DNA from: JAVVHH01 sp964613945
GTDB lineage: Bacteria > Pseudomonadota > Alphaproteobacteria > Acetobacterales > Acetobacteraceae
DNA: 64,000 bases
Assembly (NCBI GenBank): GCA_964613945.1
Contig: CAZTJC010000008.1
Span: 69,040 to 133,039, forward strand
Direction: 5' to 3'
The notes under the pieces were generated by a model that did not search any database, was not told the DNA's origin, and was given only the letters and a program-made list of their open reading frames with translations. The stretch's first letter is position 1, and each line of letters begins with the position of its first letter. Position numbers and translations under genes: made by a program. Below are positions 45,168 through 53,029 of this stretch, piece after piece.

Positions 45168-46268
45168 TCAGCCCTTCAACCAGTGGAATAAGCCCAGATG
45201 CGACAGATCGTTCCATGTCGCGAACACGAACAACCCGGCCAACACCGCAAACCCGGCCCGAAAGCCGAATTCCTGCACCTTTGGCGGCACCGGGCGGCCC
45301 CGGATGGCCTCAATGGCGAACAACACGAGATGCCCGCCGTCGAGCACCGGAATCGGAAACAGGTTGATTAGCCCCAGGTTGACCGACAACACGGCGATGA
45401 AGCTCACCAGGCTGGCGATCCCCAGGGACGCCACCTGGCCCGAGAGTTGGAGGATCCCCAACGGACCACTCAACTCGTCGGCGCTGCGCTGGCCACTGAG
45501 CATCTGCCCCAGCCCCTGCAAGGTCTGCACCAGCACGTCCCATGTCTGCTGGACGCCCGCGACGACTGCGCTCGCCGGGTCCAGCTGCTTGTATTCCGGG
45601 GCACCGCCGCGGACGCCGAGCACACCCATGCGCCGCCCCAATGCACCCTCGCGAGAGGCGACATGGACAGTAGCCGTCTGCGGCGAACCGTCACGCTCGA
45701 ATTCTACTTTGACCGTTTGGTCCGCTGCACCGGCGATGATGCGTTGCAGATCCTCGAAGCGCGACACTTTCTGCCCGTCGATCGTCGTGACCCGGTCGCC
45801 GGTCTTCAACCCGGCCTGTGCGGCGGCGCTCTGCGGCTGCACGTCGCCGATGACCGGAATGCTGACCGGCCGGCCTGCGGTTGCGAACAGGGCGGCGAAC
45901 AGCACGGCGGCAAGAAGGAAGTTGGCGATCGGACCGGCGGCGACCACGATGGCGCGGCGGGCGACGCTCTTGCCGTGGAACGTGCGCCCTTCGAACCAAG
46001 CCGCCCGCGTGGCGTCGTCGACATCCTCCGGACGCTCCTGCCCATGGAGCTTGACGTAGCCGCCCAGCGGGATCCACGCCAACTTCCATACCGTGCCGAC
46101 CCGATCGGTCCACTGCAGGATGGCGCGGCCGAAGCCGATCGAGAATGCCTCGACATGAACCCCAACCCATCGTGCGGCCAGGTAGTGACCCAGCTCATGG
46201 ATGAATACCAAAACGCCGAGCACCACCACGAAGGAGAGCGGAGTGCGGACGAAATCGGGGAGATGCAT
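45168..46268 (-). CDS. rseP: RIP metalloprotease RseP (site-2 protease family)
   Basis: Inner-membrane zinc protease that cleaves anti-sigma factors within the membrane. HELGH (residues 24-28) is the zinc motif and NLFPIPVLDGGH the second active-site motif with the third zinc ligand Asp. One PDZ domain (about residues 125-200, including GLKTGDRVTTIDGQKV) is present rather than the two of E. coli, and the length of 366 aa fits that. Lies between dxr and bamA as in most Proteobacteria; 129 bases separate it from bamA. Confidence 0.95.
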   Translation of the reverse strand: MHLPDFVRTPLSFVVVLGVLVFIHELGHYLAARWVGVHVEAFSIGFGRAILQWTDRVGTVWKLAWIPLGGYVKLHGQERPEDVDDATRAAWFEGRTFHGKSVARRAIVVAAGPIANFLLAAVLFAALFATAGRPVSIPVIGDVQPQSAAAQAGLKTGDRVTTIDGQKVSRFEDLQRIIAGAADQTVKVEFERDGSPQTATVHVASREGALGRRMGVLGVRGGAPEYKQLDPASAVVAGVQQTWDVLVQTLQGLGQMLSGQRSADELSGPLGILQLSGQVASLGIASLVSFIAVLSVNLGLINLFPIPVLDGGHLVLFAIEAIRGRPVPPKVQEFGFRAGFAVLAGLFVFATWNDLSHLGLFHWLKG

Positions 46269-46307
46269 GGGCAGTCCTGTCCTAAGCCGCCTTCGCGGCG
46301 GCGGTTC

Positions 46308-47477
46308 TTAGGCCGCCTTGGCGGCGGCAACCGTTAGGGCGGCCCGCCGCGCGGCGCCGTCCAACTCCATGACATCATCGAGCGTATCGGCTGCCGGACT
46401 GCCTAACCGATCCAGCACGGTCTCGACGAGCGCCGCGATATCGGTAAAGCCCAGCCGGCGGCTCAGAAATGCATCAACGGCCACTTCATTGGCCGCTGAT
46501 AATATTGTGGGTCCGCCGCCGCCCGCCCGCAAGGCGTCGCGCGCCAGACGAAGCGCCGGAAAGCGCGCCATGTCGGGTTCGAAGAATTCTAGCTGCCCCA
46601 ACGCCGCGAGATCGAGCCGCGGCGATGAAGTCGCCAACCGACCCGGCCATGCCAGCGCGTGCGCGATCGGAATGCGCATGTCGGGCGAGCCGAGCTGGGC
46701 CAGCATGCTGCCGTCACGCCAATGGACGATGCCATGCACCACCGATTGCGGATGCACCAGGACGCCGATACGGTCCTCGGGCAGGTCGAACAGGCGCGCC
46801 GCCTCGATCAATTCCAGGCCCTTGTTGAACATGGTCGCCGAGTCGATGCTGATCTTGGCGCCCATGGTCCAGGTCGGATGCCGAAGCGCCGCCTCCGGGC
46901 TGGCACGGGTCATCTCCTCCATCGTGGCGTTGCGGAACGGGCCGCCGGAAGCGGTCAGCACGATCCGCTCGACGGACTCGGCATTGCCCTCGGCCATCGC
47001 CTGGAAGATGGCGTTATGCTCGGAATCCACCGGTAGCAGCGTCGCCCCGGCATCGGACACCGCGCGCAGCATCACATCGCCGGCGCAGACCAGCGCCTCT
47101 TTGTTGGCCAGAGCGACGGCGCCACCACGCCGGATGGCGGCCAGCGTGCTGGGCAGCCCGGCGGCGCCGGTGATTGCCGCCATGGTCCAGTCGGCCGGCA
47201 GCGCCGCCGCTGCCGTTACCTCGTCCGCACCGGCCGCCACCTCAATGCCGGACCCCGCGAGCAGCCGCTCCAGTTCCGGCAAGCACGTGACATCGGCAAT
47301 TACTGCGACCTCGGCCTTGAGCGCCCGCGCCTGCTGCGCCAGCAATGCCACGTTCCGCCCGCCCGCCAAGGCCCGTACGCGGAACCGGTCCGGATTGGCC
47401 AACAGGAGATCGACGGTACTGGTGCCGATGCTGCCCGTGCTGCCCAAAACCGAAACGCTGCGTTGGTCTAGTGCCAA
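46308..47477 (-). CDS. dxr: 1-deoxy-D-xylulose 5-phosphate reductoisomerase
   Basis: MEP-pathway enzyme making 2-C-methyl-D-erythritol 4-phosphate. NADPH motif GSTGSIGTSTVDLL is near residue 11; substrate and metal regions LPVDSEHNAIFQ, TASGGPFRNAT and HPTWTMGAKISIDSATMFNKGLE are intact. The start is placed at TTG 47477, because the cdsA frame ends at 47468, GGAGG lies seven bases before this TTG and no ATG or GTG is available near the domain start. Gives 389 aa, a normal length. The frame open further upstream is antisense-free but lies inside cdsA and is not used. Confidence 0.94.
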   Translation of the reverse strand: MALDQRSVSVLGSTGSIGTSTVDLLLANPDRFRVRALAGGRNVALLAQQARALKAEVAVIADVTCLPELERLLAGSGIEVAAGADEVTAAAALPADWTMAAITGAAGLPSTLAAIRRGGAVALANKEALVCAGDVMLRAVSDAGATLLPVDSEHNAIFQAMAEGNAESVERIVLTASGGPFRNATMEEMTRASPEAALRHPTWTMGAKISIDSATMFNKGLELIEAARLFDLPEDRIGVLVHPQSVVHGIVHWRDGSMLAQLGSPDMRIPIAHALAWPGRLATSSPRLDLAALGQLEFFEPDMARFPALRLARDALRAGGGGPTILSAANEVAVDAFLSRRLGFTDIAALVETVLDRLGSPAADTLDDVMELDGAARRAALTVAAAKAA

Positions 47478-48280
47478 AAAACCCCCTCCCCGCTCGCAAG
47501 AACGACGAGAGCCGCCGTCGGAGCCGCCGCAAGCAGCCCGTCCAACCGGTCCAACAACCCGCCGTGGCCCGGGATCAGATTTCCCGAGTCCTTGACCCCG
47601 ACATGCCTCTTGATGCCGCTCTCGAGCAAGTCCCCGGCTTGGCACGCGACCGCCAGCAGGGCGGCGATCACGGCCGTCGCGAGCGTCACGTGTCCGGCTA
47701 CCGCTTGCCCGACCAGCATCGCGATCACCAATCCGCCAGCCGCGCCGGACCACGTCTTCGCCGGCGACAGGCTCGGCGCCAGCTTGGGCCCACGCAGCAG
47801 CCGCCCCGCCGAATAGGCACCGATGTCGCTTGCCCAAACGGTCAGTACGACAAACAACACCATCCATCGGCCATCAGCCGCGTCCCACCGCCGCAACCAC
47901 ACCAGCGCGACGACTCCCACTCCGATCCCGATCAATCCGGCCGCCATCAGCACGCGCCGTTGCATCGCGCCCACGATCACCGCACCCGCGACGAGGATCG
48001 CCAACCCAATCCCGGCATGGCCGTCGCAGGTCGCGGCTGTCGCCATCACCATCACGGTGGGAACCAGCAACCCGGGCACCGCCATCGGCTTGGCGCGGCA
48101 CAACGTCACCCATTCCAGAGACAACCCGACCGCAGCGCCCAACATCAGCGCATCGAAAGCGAAGCCACCGAACCAGATGCAGGCGAGCACCAGCGGTGCC
48201 AGGATGGACGCCGAAATCGCCCGCCGCCCCAAATCGCTCCAACGCGTCGAGGCGCTGGACGAACGGGTGGACTCACCCAC
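47468..48280 (-). CDS. cdsA: phosphatidate cytidylyltransferase
   Basis: 270 aa inner-membrane enzyme that makes CDP-diacylglycerol from phosphatidic acid and CTP. About seven hydrophobic segments, DIGAYSAGRLLRGPKLAPSLSPAKTWSGAAGG and the C-terminal signature SGIKRHVGVKDSGNLIPGHGGLLDRLD are diagnostic. The GTG at 48280 (8-base overlap with uppS) is preferred to an in-frame start 27 codons earlier inside uppS. Its stop lies 10 bases into dxr. Confidence 0.93.
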   Translation of the reverse strand: MGESTRSSSASTRWSDLGRRAISASILAPLVLACIWFGGFAFDALMLGAAVGLSLEWVTLCRAKPMAVPGLLVPTVMVMATAATCDGHAGIGLAILVAGAVIVGAMQRRVLMAAGLIGIGVGVVALVWLRRWDAADGRWMVLFVVLTVWASDIGAYSAGRLLRGPKLAPSLSPAKTWSGAAGGLVIAMLVGQAVAGHVTLATAVIAALLAVACQAGDLLESGIKRHVGVKDSGNLIPGHGGLLDRLDGLLAAAPTAALVVLASGEGVFWH

Positions 48281-49016
48281 CGAATCGCCGTTCGCGTCGC
48301 GAAAACTCCGCCAGGGCAAACTCGAAATCGGCACGGCAGAAATCCGGCCAGAGCACGTCAAGGAACACCAGTTCGGCGTAGGCAGCCTGCCAGAGTAGGA
48401 AGTTGGACAAGCGCTGCTCGCCCGACGTCCGGATCATCAGATCCGGATCGGGCATGTCGGCCGTGAACAGGAAGCGCCCAAACTGTGCCTCGTCCAGGTC
48501 GCGCGGGTTCAACTCGCCCGCGGCAACCGCCGTCGCCACGGCCTTTGCCGCCGCGACGATCTCGTCCCGGGCGCCATAGGACAGGGCGATGTTCAGGTTG
48601 AGCCGCGAGTTGCCCCGCGTCGACTGTTCAGCCCGGGCCAACTCGCTCTGCAGGTCGCCATCGAAACGCTGCGGATTGCCCAGAACACGGAGGCGTACGC
48701 CTTCGCGCGACATCTCGGCCAGCTCTTGGCGGAGATAGCGGCGCAGCAGGCCGGTGAGGTCCAACACCTCCTCGGCCGGCCGCCGCCAGTTCTCGCTGCT
48801 GAATGCGTAAATGGTCAGCCATTTGACGCCACAGCCAATGGCAGCCTCGATCGTCCGGCGCACGGCCTGTGCCCCCGCACGATGGCCGGCCGCACGCGGC
48901 AGCCCGCGGGATCGCGCCCAGCGGCCGTTGCCATCCATGATGATGGCGACGTGAGCGGGAACAGCCGTAGCGGAGCCGGGCTGTGGCGTGGAAGAAGCGA
49001 CGGAGATGATGCTCAC
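48273..49016 (-). CDS. uppS: undecaprenyl diphosphate synthase (isoprenyl transferase)
   Basis: 247 aa cis-prenyltransferase producing the lipid carrier for peptidoglycan and other polymers. MDGNGRWARSRGLPRAAGHRAG (catalytic Asp), YAFSSENWRRP, LNIALSYGAR and DLMIRTSGEQRLSNFLLWQAAYAELVF are all family blocks. Starts with GTG four bases after the frr stop. Confidence 0.96.
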   Translation of the reverse strand: MSIISVASSTPQPGSATAVPAHVAIIMDGNGRWARSRGLPRAAGHRAGAQAVRRTIEAAIGCGVKWLTIYAFSSENWRRPAEEVLDLTGLLRRYLRQELAEMSREGVRLRVLGNPQRFDGDLQSELARAEQSTRGNSRLNLNIALSYGARDEIVAAAKAVATAVAAGELNPRDLDEAQFGRFLFTADMPDPDLMIRTSGEQRLSNFLLWQAAYAELVFLDVLWPDFCRADFEFALAEFSRRERRFGG

Positions 49017-49020
49017 CGCA

Positions 49021-49587
49021 TCAGACCTGACGGATTTCCTTGTCCTTGTCGGTCAGGGATTCGTCGATTCGCTTGATGTAGCCATCGGTCAGCTTTTGCA
49101 CGTCTTCGGACCAGTTCTTCTGCTCGTCCTCGCCGATCTCATGCTTTTTCTCGAAGCCCTTGATCTGGTCCATTCCGTCGCGACGCACACCGCGGATAGC
49201 GATCCGCGCGCCCTCGGCATAGCGTCCGGCCGCCTTGGCCAACTCAGCCCGCCGCTCGGCCGTCAATTGAGGAATTGGTACCCGCACCAACTGACCGTCG
49301 GAGCCAGGATTGAGTCCCAACCCGCAATCGCGAATCGCGCGCTCGACGGCACCCACCATCGTTCGGTCCCAGACCTGGACGGTAATGAGCCGCGGTTCCG
49401 GCACGCCGATTGTTCCGACCTGCGTGATCGGCACCTCGGTGCCATACGCTTCAACCTTGACGGGTTCGAGCAATCCGGGGCTGGCCCGCCCGGTGCGAAG
49501 CCCGGAGAAGTCGCGGCGCAACGTCTCTAGTGCGCCGTCCATGCGCCGGGTCAGGTCTGTCTTCAGGGCATTCAAATCCGCAGGCAC
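49021..49587 (-). CDS. frr: ribosome recycling factor
   Basis: 188 aa RRF that splits post-termination ribosomes with EF-G. LRTGRASPGLLEPVKVEAYGTEVPITQVGTI, the LNPGSDGQLVRVPIPQLTAERR block and VRRDGMDQIK identify it. GTG start. Follows pyrH after 9 bases. Confidence 0.96.
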   Translation of the reverse strand: MPADLNALKTDLTRRMDGALETLRRDFSGLRTGRASPGLLEPVKVEAYGTEVPITQVGTIGVPEPRLITVQVWDRTMVGAVERAIRDCGLGLNPGSDGQLVRVPIPQLTAERRAELAKAAGRYAEGARIAIRGVRRDGMDQIKGFEKKHEIGEDEQKNWSEDVQKLTDGYIKRIDESLTDKDKEIRQV

Positions 49588-49596
49588 GATCGACTC

Positions 49597-50322
49597 CTAA
49601 TGCGGCTCAATGATGGTGGTGAACCGTCCTTCGCCGCGCATGACGGCCGCGAACGAGCCTGGTGCATGGATATCGAAGACGACGATGGGGAAGCCGTTCT
49701 CGCGCGCCACGCTGATCGCGGCCGCGTCCATCACGGCCAGGTCACGGGCGAGGACGTCGTGATACGTCAGTTCGGTGTAGCGCGATGCGTCCGGATGCTT
49801 GCGCGGGTCGGCGCTGTAAACGCCATCGACCTGGGTGCCTTTGAACAAAGCATCGCAGTTCATCTCCGCCGCGCGCAGAGCAGCGGCGGTGTCGGTGGTG
49901 AAGAACGGGTTGCCGGTGCCGGCCGCAAAGATCACGACGCGACCCTTCTCCATGTGCCGCTCGGCGCGACGACGGATATAGGGTTCGCAAACCGAACTCA
50001 TCGGAATAGCCGACTGCACCCGGGTCTGCACACCGTGCCGCTCCATGACGCTCTGCAACCCAAGGGCGTTCATCACGGTAGCCAACATGCCCATGTAGTC
50101 GGCCGAAGCACGATCCATTCCGGCCGCCGCGCCGGAAACGCCGCGGAAAATGTTACCGCCGCCAACGACCAGGCAAACCTGAACACCTGTGTTGACGACT
50201 TCGGAGATGTCGGCAGAGATCCGGGACAGCGTCTCACGATCGAGACCGTATTCGTGCCGTCCCATGAGAGCTTCGCCGGAAACCTTCAACAAGACGCGCT
50301 TGTAGGCCGGCTGAACGGGCAT
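49597..50322 (-). CDS. pyrH: uridylate kinase (UMP kinase)
   Basis: 241 aa bacterial-type hexameric UMP kinase. YKRVLLKVSGEALMG, VVGGGNIFRGV, the DYMGMLATVMNALGLQ segment and GTGNPFFTTDTAAALRAAEM are present; activity in this family is controlled by GTP and UTP. GAAGGA precedes the ATG. An 89-base gap containing a long hairpin separates it from tsf. Confidence 0.96.
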   Translation of the reverse strand: MPVQPAYKRVLLKVSGEALMGRHEYGLDRETLSRISADISEVVNTGVQVCLVVGGGNIFRGVSGAAAGMDRASADYMGMLATVMNALGLQSVMERHGVQTRVQSAIPMSSVCEPYIRRRAERHMEKGRVVIFAAGTGNPFFTTDTAAALRAAEMNCDALFKGTQVDGVYSADPRKHPDASRYTELTYHDVLARDLAVMDAAAISVARENGFPIVVFDIHAPGSFAAVMRGEGRFTTIIEPH

Positions 50323-50341
50323 GAAATCCTTCGGAGTAACT

Positions 50342-50375
50342 CGGGTTGCCGCAACCTAGTCGTTGCGGCAACCCG
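50342..50375 (-). terminator. perfect 14-bp hairpin between tsf and pyrH
   Basis: CGGGTTGCCGCAAC and its exact complement flank a 6-base loop. On the minus strand it lies 36 bases after the tsf stop and 20 bases before the pyrH start. No U-tract follows, so it may work as a Rho-independent terminator only weakly, or as an RNA processing or stability element separating rpsB-tsf from pyrH-frr. Structure seen directly; role inferred. Confidence 0.55.
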
Positions 50376-50411
50376 TCACAAGTTTACTTGTCGTACGTTA
50401 GGCTGTGAGGC

Positions 50412-51332
50412 TCAGGCGTTGGCCGGCAAACCGGCAGCAGCAGCGACCTCGGCGGCGAAATCGCCGGTTTCCTTTTCGATGCCTTCGCCAAGAGTGAAGC
50501 GCGCGAACCCGACCAGGTCGCCACCCGACTTCTTGACCACAGCCTTGACCCGGCTCTCACCGTCATGGACCCAGACCTGCTCGAGAAGGACAACCTCCTC
50601 GTAGTATTTCTGAATGCGGCCCACGACCATCTTCTCGATGATGGCGTCCGGCTTGCCCGACGCGCGCGCCTGCTCGGTCAGCACGGCCTTCTCGCGCTCG
50701 AGCGCCGCCGGGTCGATCCCGGTGGTGTCGAGAGCGTCGGGACGTGTCGCCGCGACATGCATGCCAATCTGACGACCAAGTTGCTCCAGCGTCTCGATCT
50801 CCGAGCCGCCTTCCAGCGCAACCAGCACGCCGATCTTGCCCAGGCCGGGCCGCAAGGCACCATGCACGTAGGTGGCGACGGTGCCCTTCTCGACCGACAT
50901 CACCCGGGCGCGACGCAGCGACATGTTCTCGCCGATGGTGGCCACGAGATGGGTAATCTCCTCGGCTACTGTACGCTCGCCGCCCGGCAACTTGGTCGCC
51001 TTGATCGTCTCGATATCTTCGCCGACCTCGAGCGCGACCTTAGCCACGCTCTCGACCAGCGCCTGGAACGCCTCGTTGCGGGCGACGAAGTCGGTCTCGG
51101 CATTCACCTCGACCATCGCCGCCTTGTTCTTGCCGCTGGTCACGCCGACCAGGCCCTCGGCTGCCGTCCGACCGCTCTTCTTGGCGGCGGCGGCAAGGCC
51201 CTTCTTGCGCAGCCAGTCGACTGCCGTCTCCATGTCGCCGCCGGCTTCGGTCAGCGCCTTCTTGCAGTCCATCATGCCCGCGCCGGTCTTCTCGCGCAGG
51301 TCACGCACCATCGATGCCGTAATCTCGGCCAT
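50412..51332 (-). CDS. tsf: translation elongation factor Ts
   Basis: 306 aa nucleotide exchange factor for EF-Tu. MVRDLREKTGAGMMDCKKALTEAGGDMETAVDWLRKKG is the UBA-like N-terminus; VNAETDFVARNEAFQALV and the C-terminal EQVWVHDGESRVKAVVKKSG are typical. The second of two adjacent ATG codons (51332) is preferred by distance from GGAG. Follows rpsB in the standard order. Confidence 0.97.
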   Translation of the reverse strand: MAEITASMVRDLREKTGAGMMDCKKALTEAGGDMETAVDWLRKKGLAAAAKKSGRTAAEGLVGVTSGKNKAAMVEVNAETDFVARNEAFQALVESVAKVALEVGEDIETIKATKLPGGERTVAEEITHLVATIGENMSLRRARVMSVEKGTVATYVHGALRPGLGKIGVLVALEGGSEIETLEQLGRQIGMHVAATRPDALDTTGIDPAALEREKAVLTEQARASGKPDAIIEKMVVGRIQKYYEEVVLLEQVWVHDGESRVKAVVKKSGGDLVGFARFTLGEGIEKETGDFAAEVAAAAGLPANA

Positions 51333-51355
51333 CATACTCTCCGTAATGCCGTTCG

Positions 51356-52156
51356 TTACGCCGGGACCTGCTCGGGAGCGCTCTCGGGCTCAGCCTGCAG
51401 CGCCTCGGGCGGGATGGCGTCCGGCGGCAGTTCCTCCGAAGCACCCATGTCGCGGCCCGACGCAACCATCTCGGCGCTGATGCCGTCCAGCACGGCGCCG
51501 GCGATCAGGTCGCAATACATGGTGATGGCGCGGATCGCGTCGTCATTGCCCGGAATCGGATAGGTGACGCCGGTCGGGTCGGAGTTGCTGTCCAGCACGG
51601 CGATGACGGGGATGCCAAGCTTGGTGGCTTCTTCGACTGCGAGCTTCTCCTTGTTGGTGTCGATCACGAACAGGATGTCCGGCAGGCCGCCCATGTCCTT
51701 GATGCCGCCCAGCGCGCGCTCGAGCTTCTCGCGGTCGCGGGTTATGTCGAGGACTTCCTTCTTGGTCAGACCCTGGATGTCGCCGGCCAGCATGTCGTCG
51801 ATCTGGCGCAGGCGCTTGATGGAGCCCGTGATCGTCTTCCAGTTGGTCAGCATGCCGCCGAGCCAGCGGTGGTTGACGTAGTACTGGCCGCAGCGGCGGG
51901 CGCTGTCGGCGACGTATTCGGCCGCGGCGCGCTTGGTGCCGACGAACAGCACGCGGCCACCGGCGGCGGTGGTGTCGCGCACGGCCTTGAGCGCGCGGTC
52001 CAGCATCGGCACGGTCTGCTGCAGGTCGATGATGTGGACCTGGTTGCGGATGCCGAAGATGTACGGCGACATGCGCGGGTTCCAACGGCGGGTGTGGTGG
52101 CCGAAGTGAACGCCGGCTTCGAGAAGTTGACGCAGAGTGAAATCGGGCATCGCCAT
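51356..52156 (-). CDS. rpsB: 30S ribosomal protein S2
   Basis: 266 aa S2. MPDFTLRQLLEAGVHFGHHTRRWNPRMSPYIFG, LFVGTKRAAAEYV, HRWLGGMLTNWKTI and LPDILFVIDTNKEKLAVEEATKLGIPVIAVLDSN are family blocks. Start at ATG 52156 with AAAGGA nine bases upstream; an in-frame GTG 30 codons further up is not used. The tail after about residue 235 is acidic and Pro/Ala/Glu-rich, longer than in E. coli. First gene of the long minus-strand block. Confidence 0.97.
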   Translation of the reverse strand: MAMPDFTLRQLLEAGVHFGHHTRRWNPRMSPYIFGIRNQVHIIDLQQTVPMLDRALKAVRDTTAAGGRVLFVGTKRAAAEYVADSARRCGQYYVNHRWLGGMLTNWKTITGSIKRLRQIDDMLAGDIQGLTKKEVLDITRDREKLERALGGIKDMGGLPDILFVIDTNKEKLAVEEATKLGIPVIAVLDSNSDPTGVTYPIPGNDDAIRAITMYCDLIAGAVLDGISAEMVASGRDMGASEELPPDAIPPEALQAEPESAPEQVPA

Positions 52157-52261
52157 GAGGGCGGTTCCTTTCCGTGTTGTCCGGTTGAGCCTCCGTGGGG
52201 TCAGGCCTCTCGGCACCGGAACCGGATCATTGACCCGGAAAGGCACCCCACGTGTGAATTA

Positions 52262-52289
52262 CCTGCGTGATCGCTTTCGATCACGCAGG
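52262..52289 (-). promoter_or_regulatory. perfect 12-bp stem-loop in the rpsB 5' region
   Basis: CCTGCGTGATCG and its exact complement with a 4-base loop (GAAA plus G on the rpsB strand). It begins about 130 bases before the rpsB ATG and just after a possible promoter, so it could be the first structure of the rpsB leader RNA; S2 leaders are autoregulated in several bacteria. It is perfectly palindromic, so a protein-binding site between the divergent genes is the alternative. Confidence 0.5.
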
Positions 52290-52296
52290 CGGGGCG

Positions 52297-52325
52297 CGTA
52301 TGGCCGATTTGCGTGCAAAACACAA
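52297..52325 (-). promoter_or_regulatory. weak candidate promoter for rpsB
   Basis: Minus-strand TTGTGT (52320-52325), a 17-base spacer and CATACG (52297-52302). Spacing is ideal but each hexamer matches consensus only partly. It would place the start of transcription immediately upstream of the stem-loop. Confidence 0.3.
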
Positions 52326-52402
52326 GGCGTTACGACCGGGACGGTGGACGCGCAGGCGTCTGCGGCAGTAGCTTCGGGGCAAACATCACAGGGATGGAAC
52401 GA

Positions 52403-53017
52403 ATGGCCGGCCAAAATACCGAGCGCGGCTTGCTCCTCAACGGTCTGCTCGCCGCCATTCGCCTTAGCGCCGAACCGATGGTCGTGAGCGATCCGCACCA
52501 GCCCGACAATCCCCTCATTGCCGTGAACAAGTCGTTCGAGCAGCTGACGCTATATCCGGAAAGCGAACTGAGCGGCCGCAATTGCCGCTTCCTCCAGGGC
52601 GAGGAGACCGACCGCGACGCGGTGCGCCAACTCGGCACCACGCTCCGCCGCGGCAATGGCTGCGTGCAGTTCCTCACCAACTACCGCCGCGACGGCACCA
52701 GCTTCTACAATCTGCTGTTCATCTCGCCGGTCCACGGCCATGACGGGCAGCTACATTTCTTCTTCGCCAGCCAGTACAATCTCAATGCCGAGGGGGCGAC
52801 GACGCCGAACGAGTTCCCGATCGGCCCGGCCCACATGCCGGAAGGCCAGCAAACCGAATTCCGCCTGCTGCTGCTCGACATCGCCCACGAGGTCGCCACC
52901 GCCCAGAGCACCGACTCGCTGCCCATCCGCGTCCGAGCGCTCGAGGCCGCCCTGGCTGCCTCCCGCGAGATCGCTCTCATGTCGACCCGGCTCAAGCCCG
53001 GCGTCATCCCTTTCTGA
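52403..53017 (+). CDS. short LOV-domain (PAS) photoreceptor
   Basis: 204 aa. The ATG at 52403 has AGGGA eight bases upstream; an ATG three codons earlier abuts that site. Residues about 15-128 form a LOV domain with the photoactive Cys (residue 60) in GRNCRFLQG, FMN-contact Asn residues at about 92 (NYRRDG) and 102 (YNLLF) and Gln at about 123 (ASQYN): the complete blue-light flavin-adduct set. The C-terminal helix (EFRLLLLDIAHEVATAQ, His 161, then RVRALEAALAASREI) faintly resembles a histidine kinase dimerisation domain, but no ATPase domain exists. It is divergent from rpsB and upstream of an SDR gene (12-base gap). Confidence 0.87.
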   Translation: MAGQNTERGLLLNGLLAAIRLSAEPMVVSDPHQPDNPLIAVNKSFEQLTLYPESELSGRNCRFLQGEETDRDAVRQLGTTLRRGNGCVQFLTNYRRDGTSFYNLLFISPVHGHDGQLHFFFASQYNLNAEGATTPNEFPIGPAHMPEGQQTEFRLLLLDIAHEVATAQSTDSLPIRVRALEAALAASREIALMSTRLKPGVIPF

Positions 53018-53029
53018 TCGGCATATCCT

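Noticed and set aside
47478..47867. 130-codon N-terminal extension of dxr
   Set aside because: It lies inside cdsA, whose membrane enzyme signature is in another frame; Dxr of normal length starts at TTG 47477.
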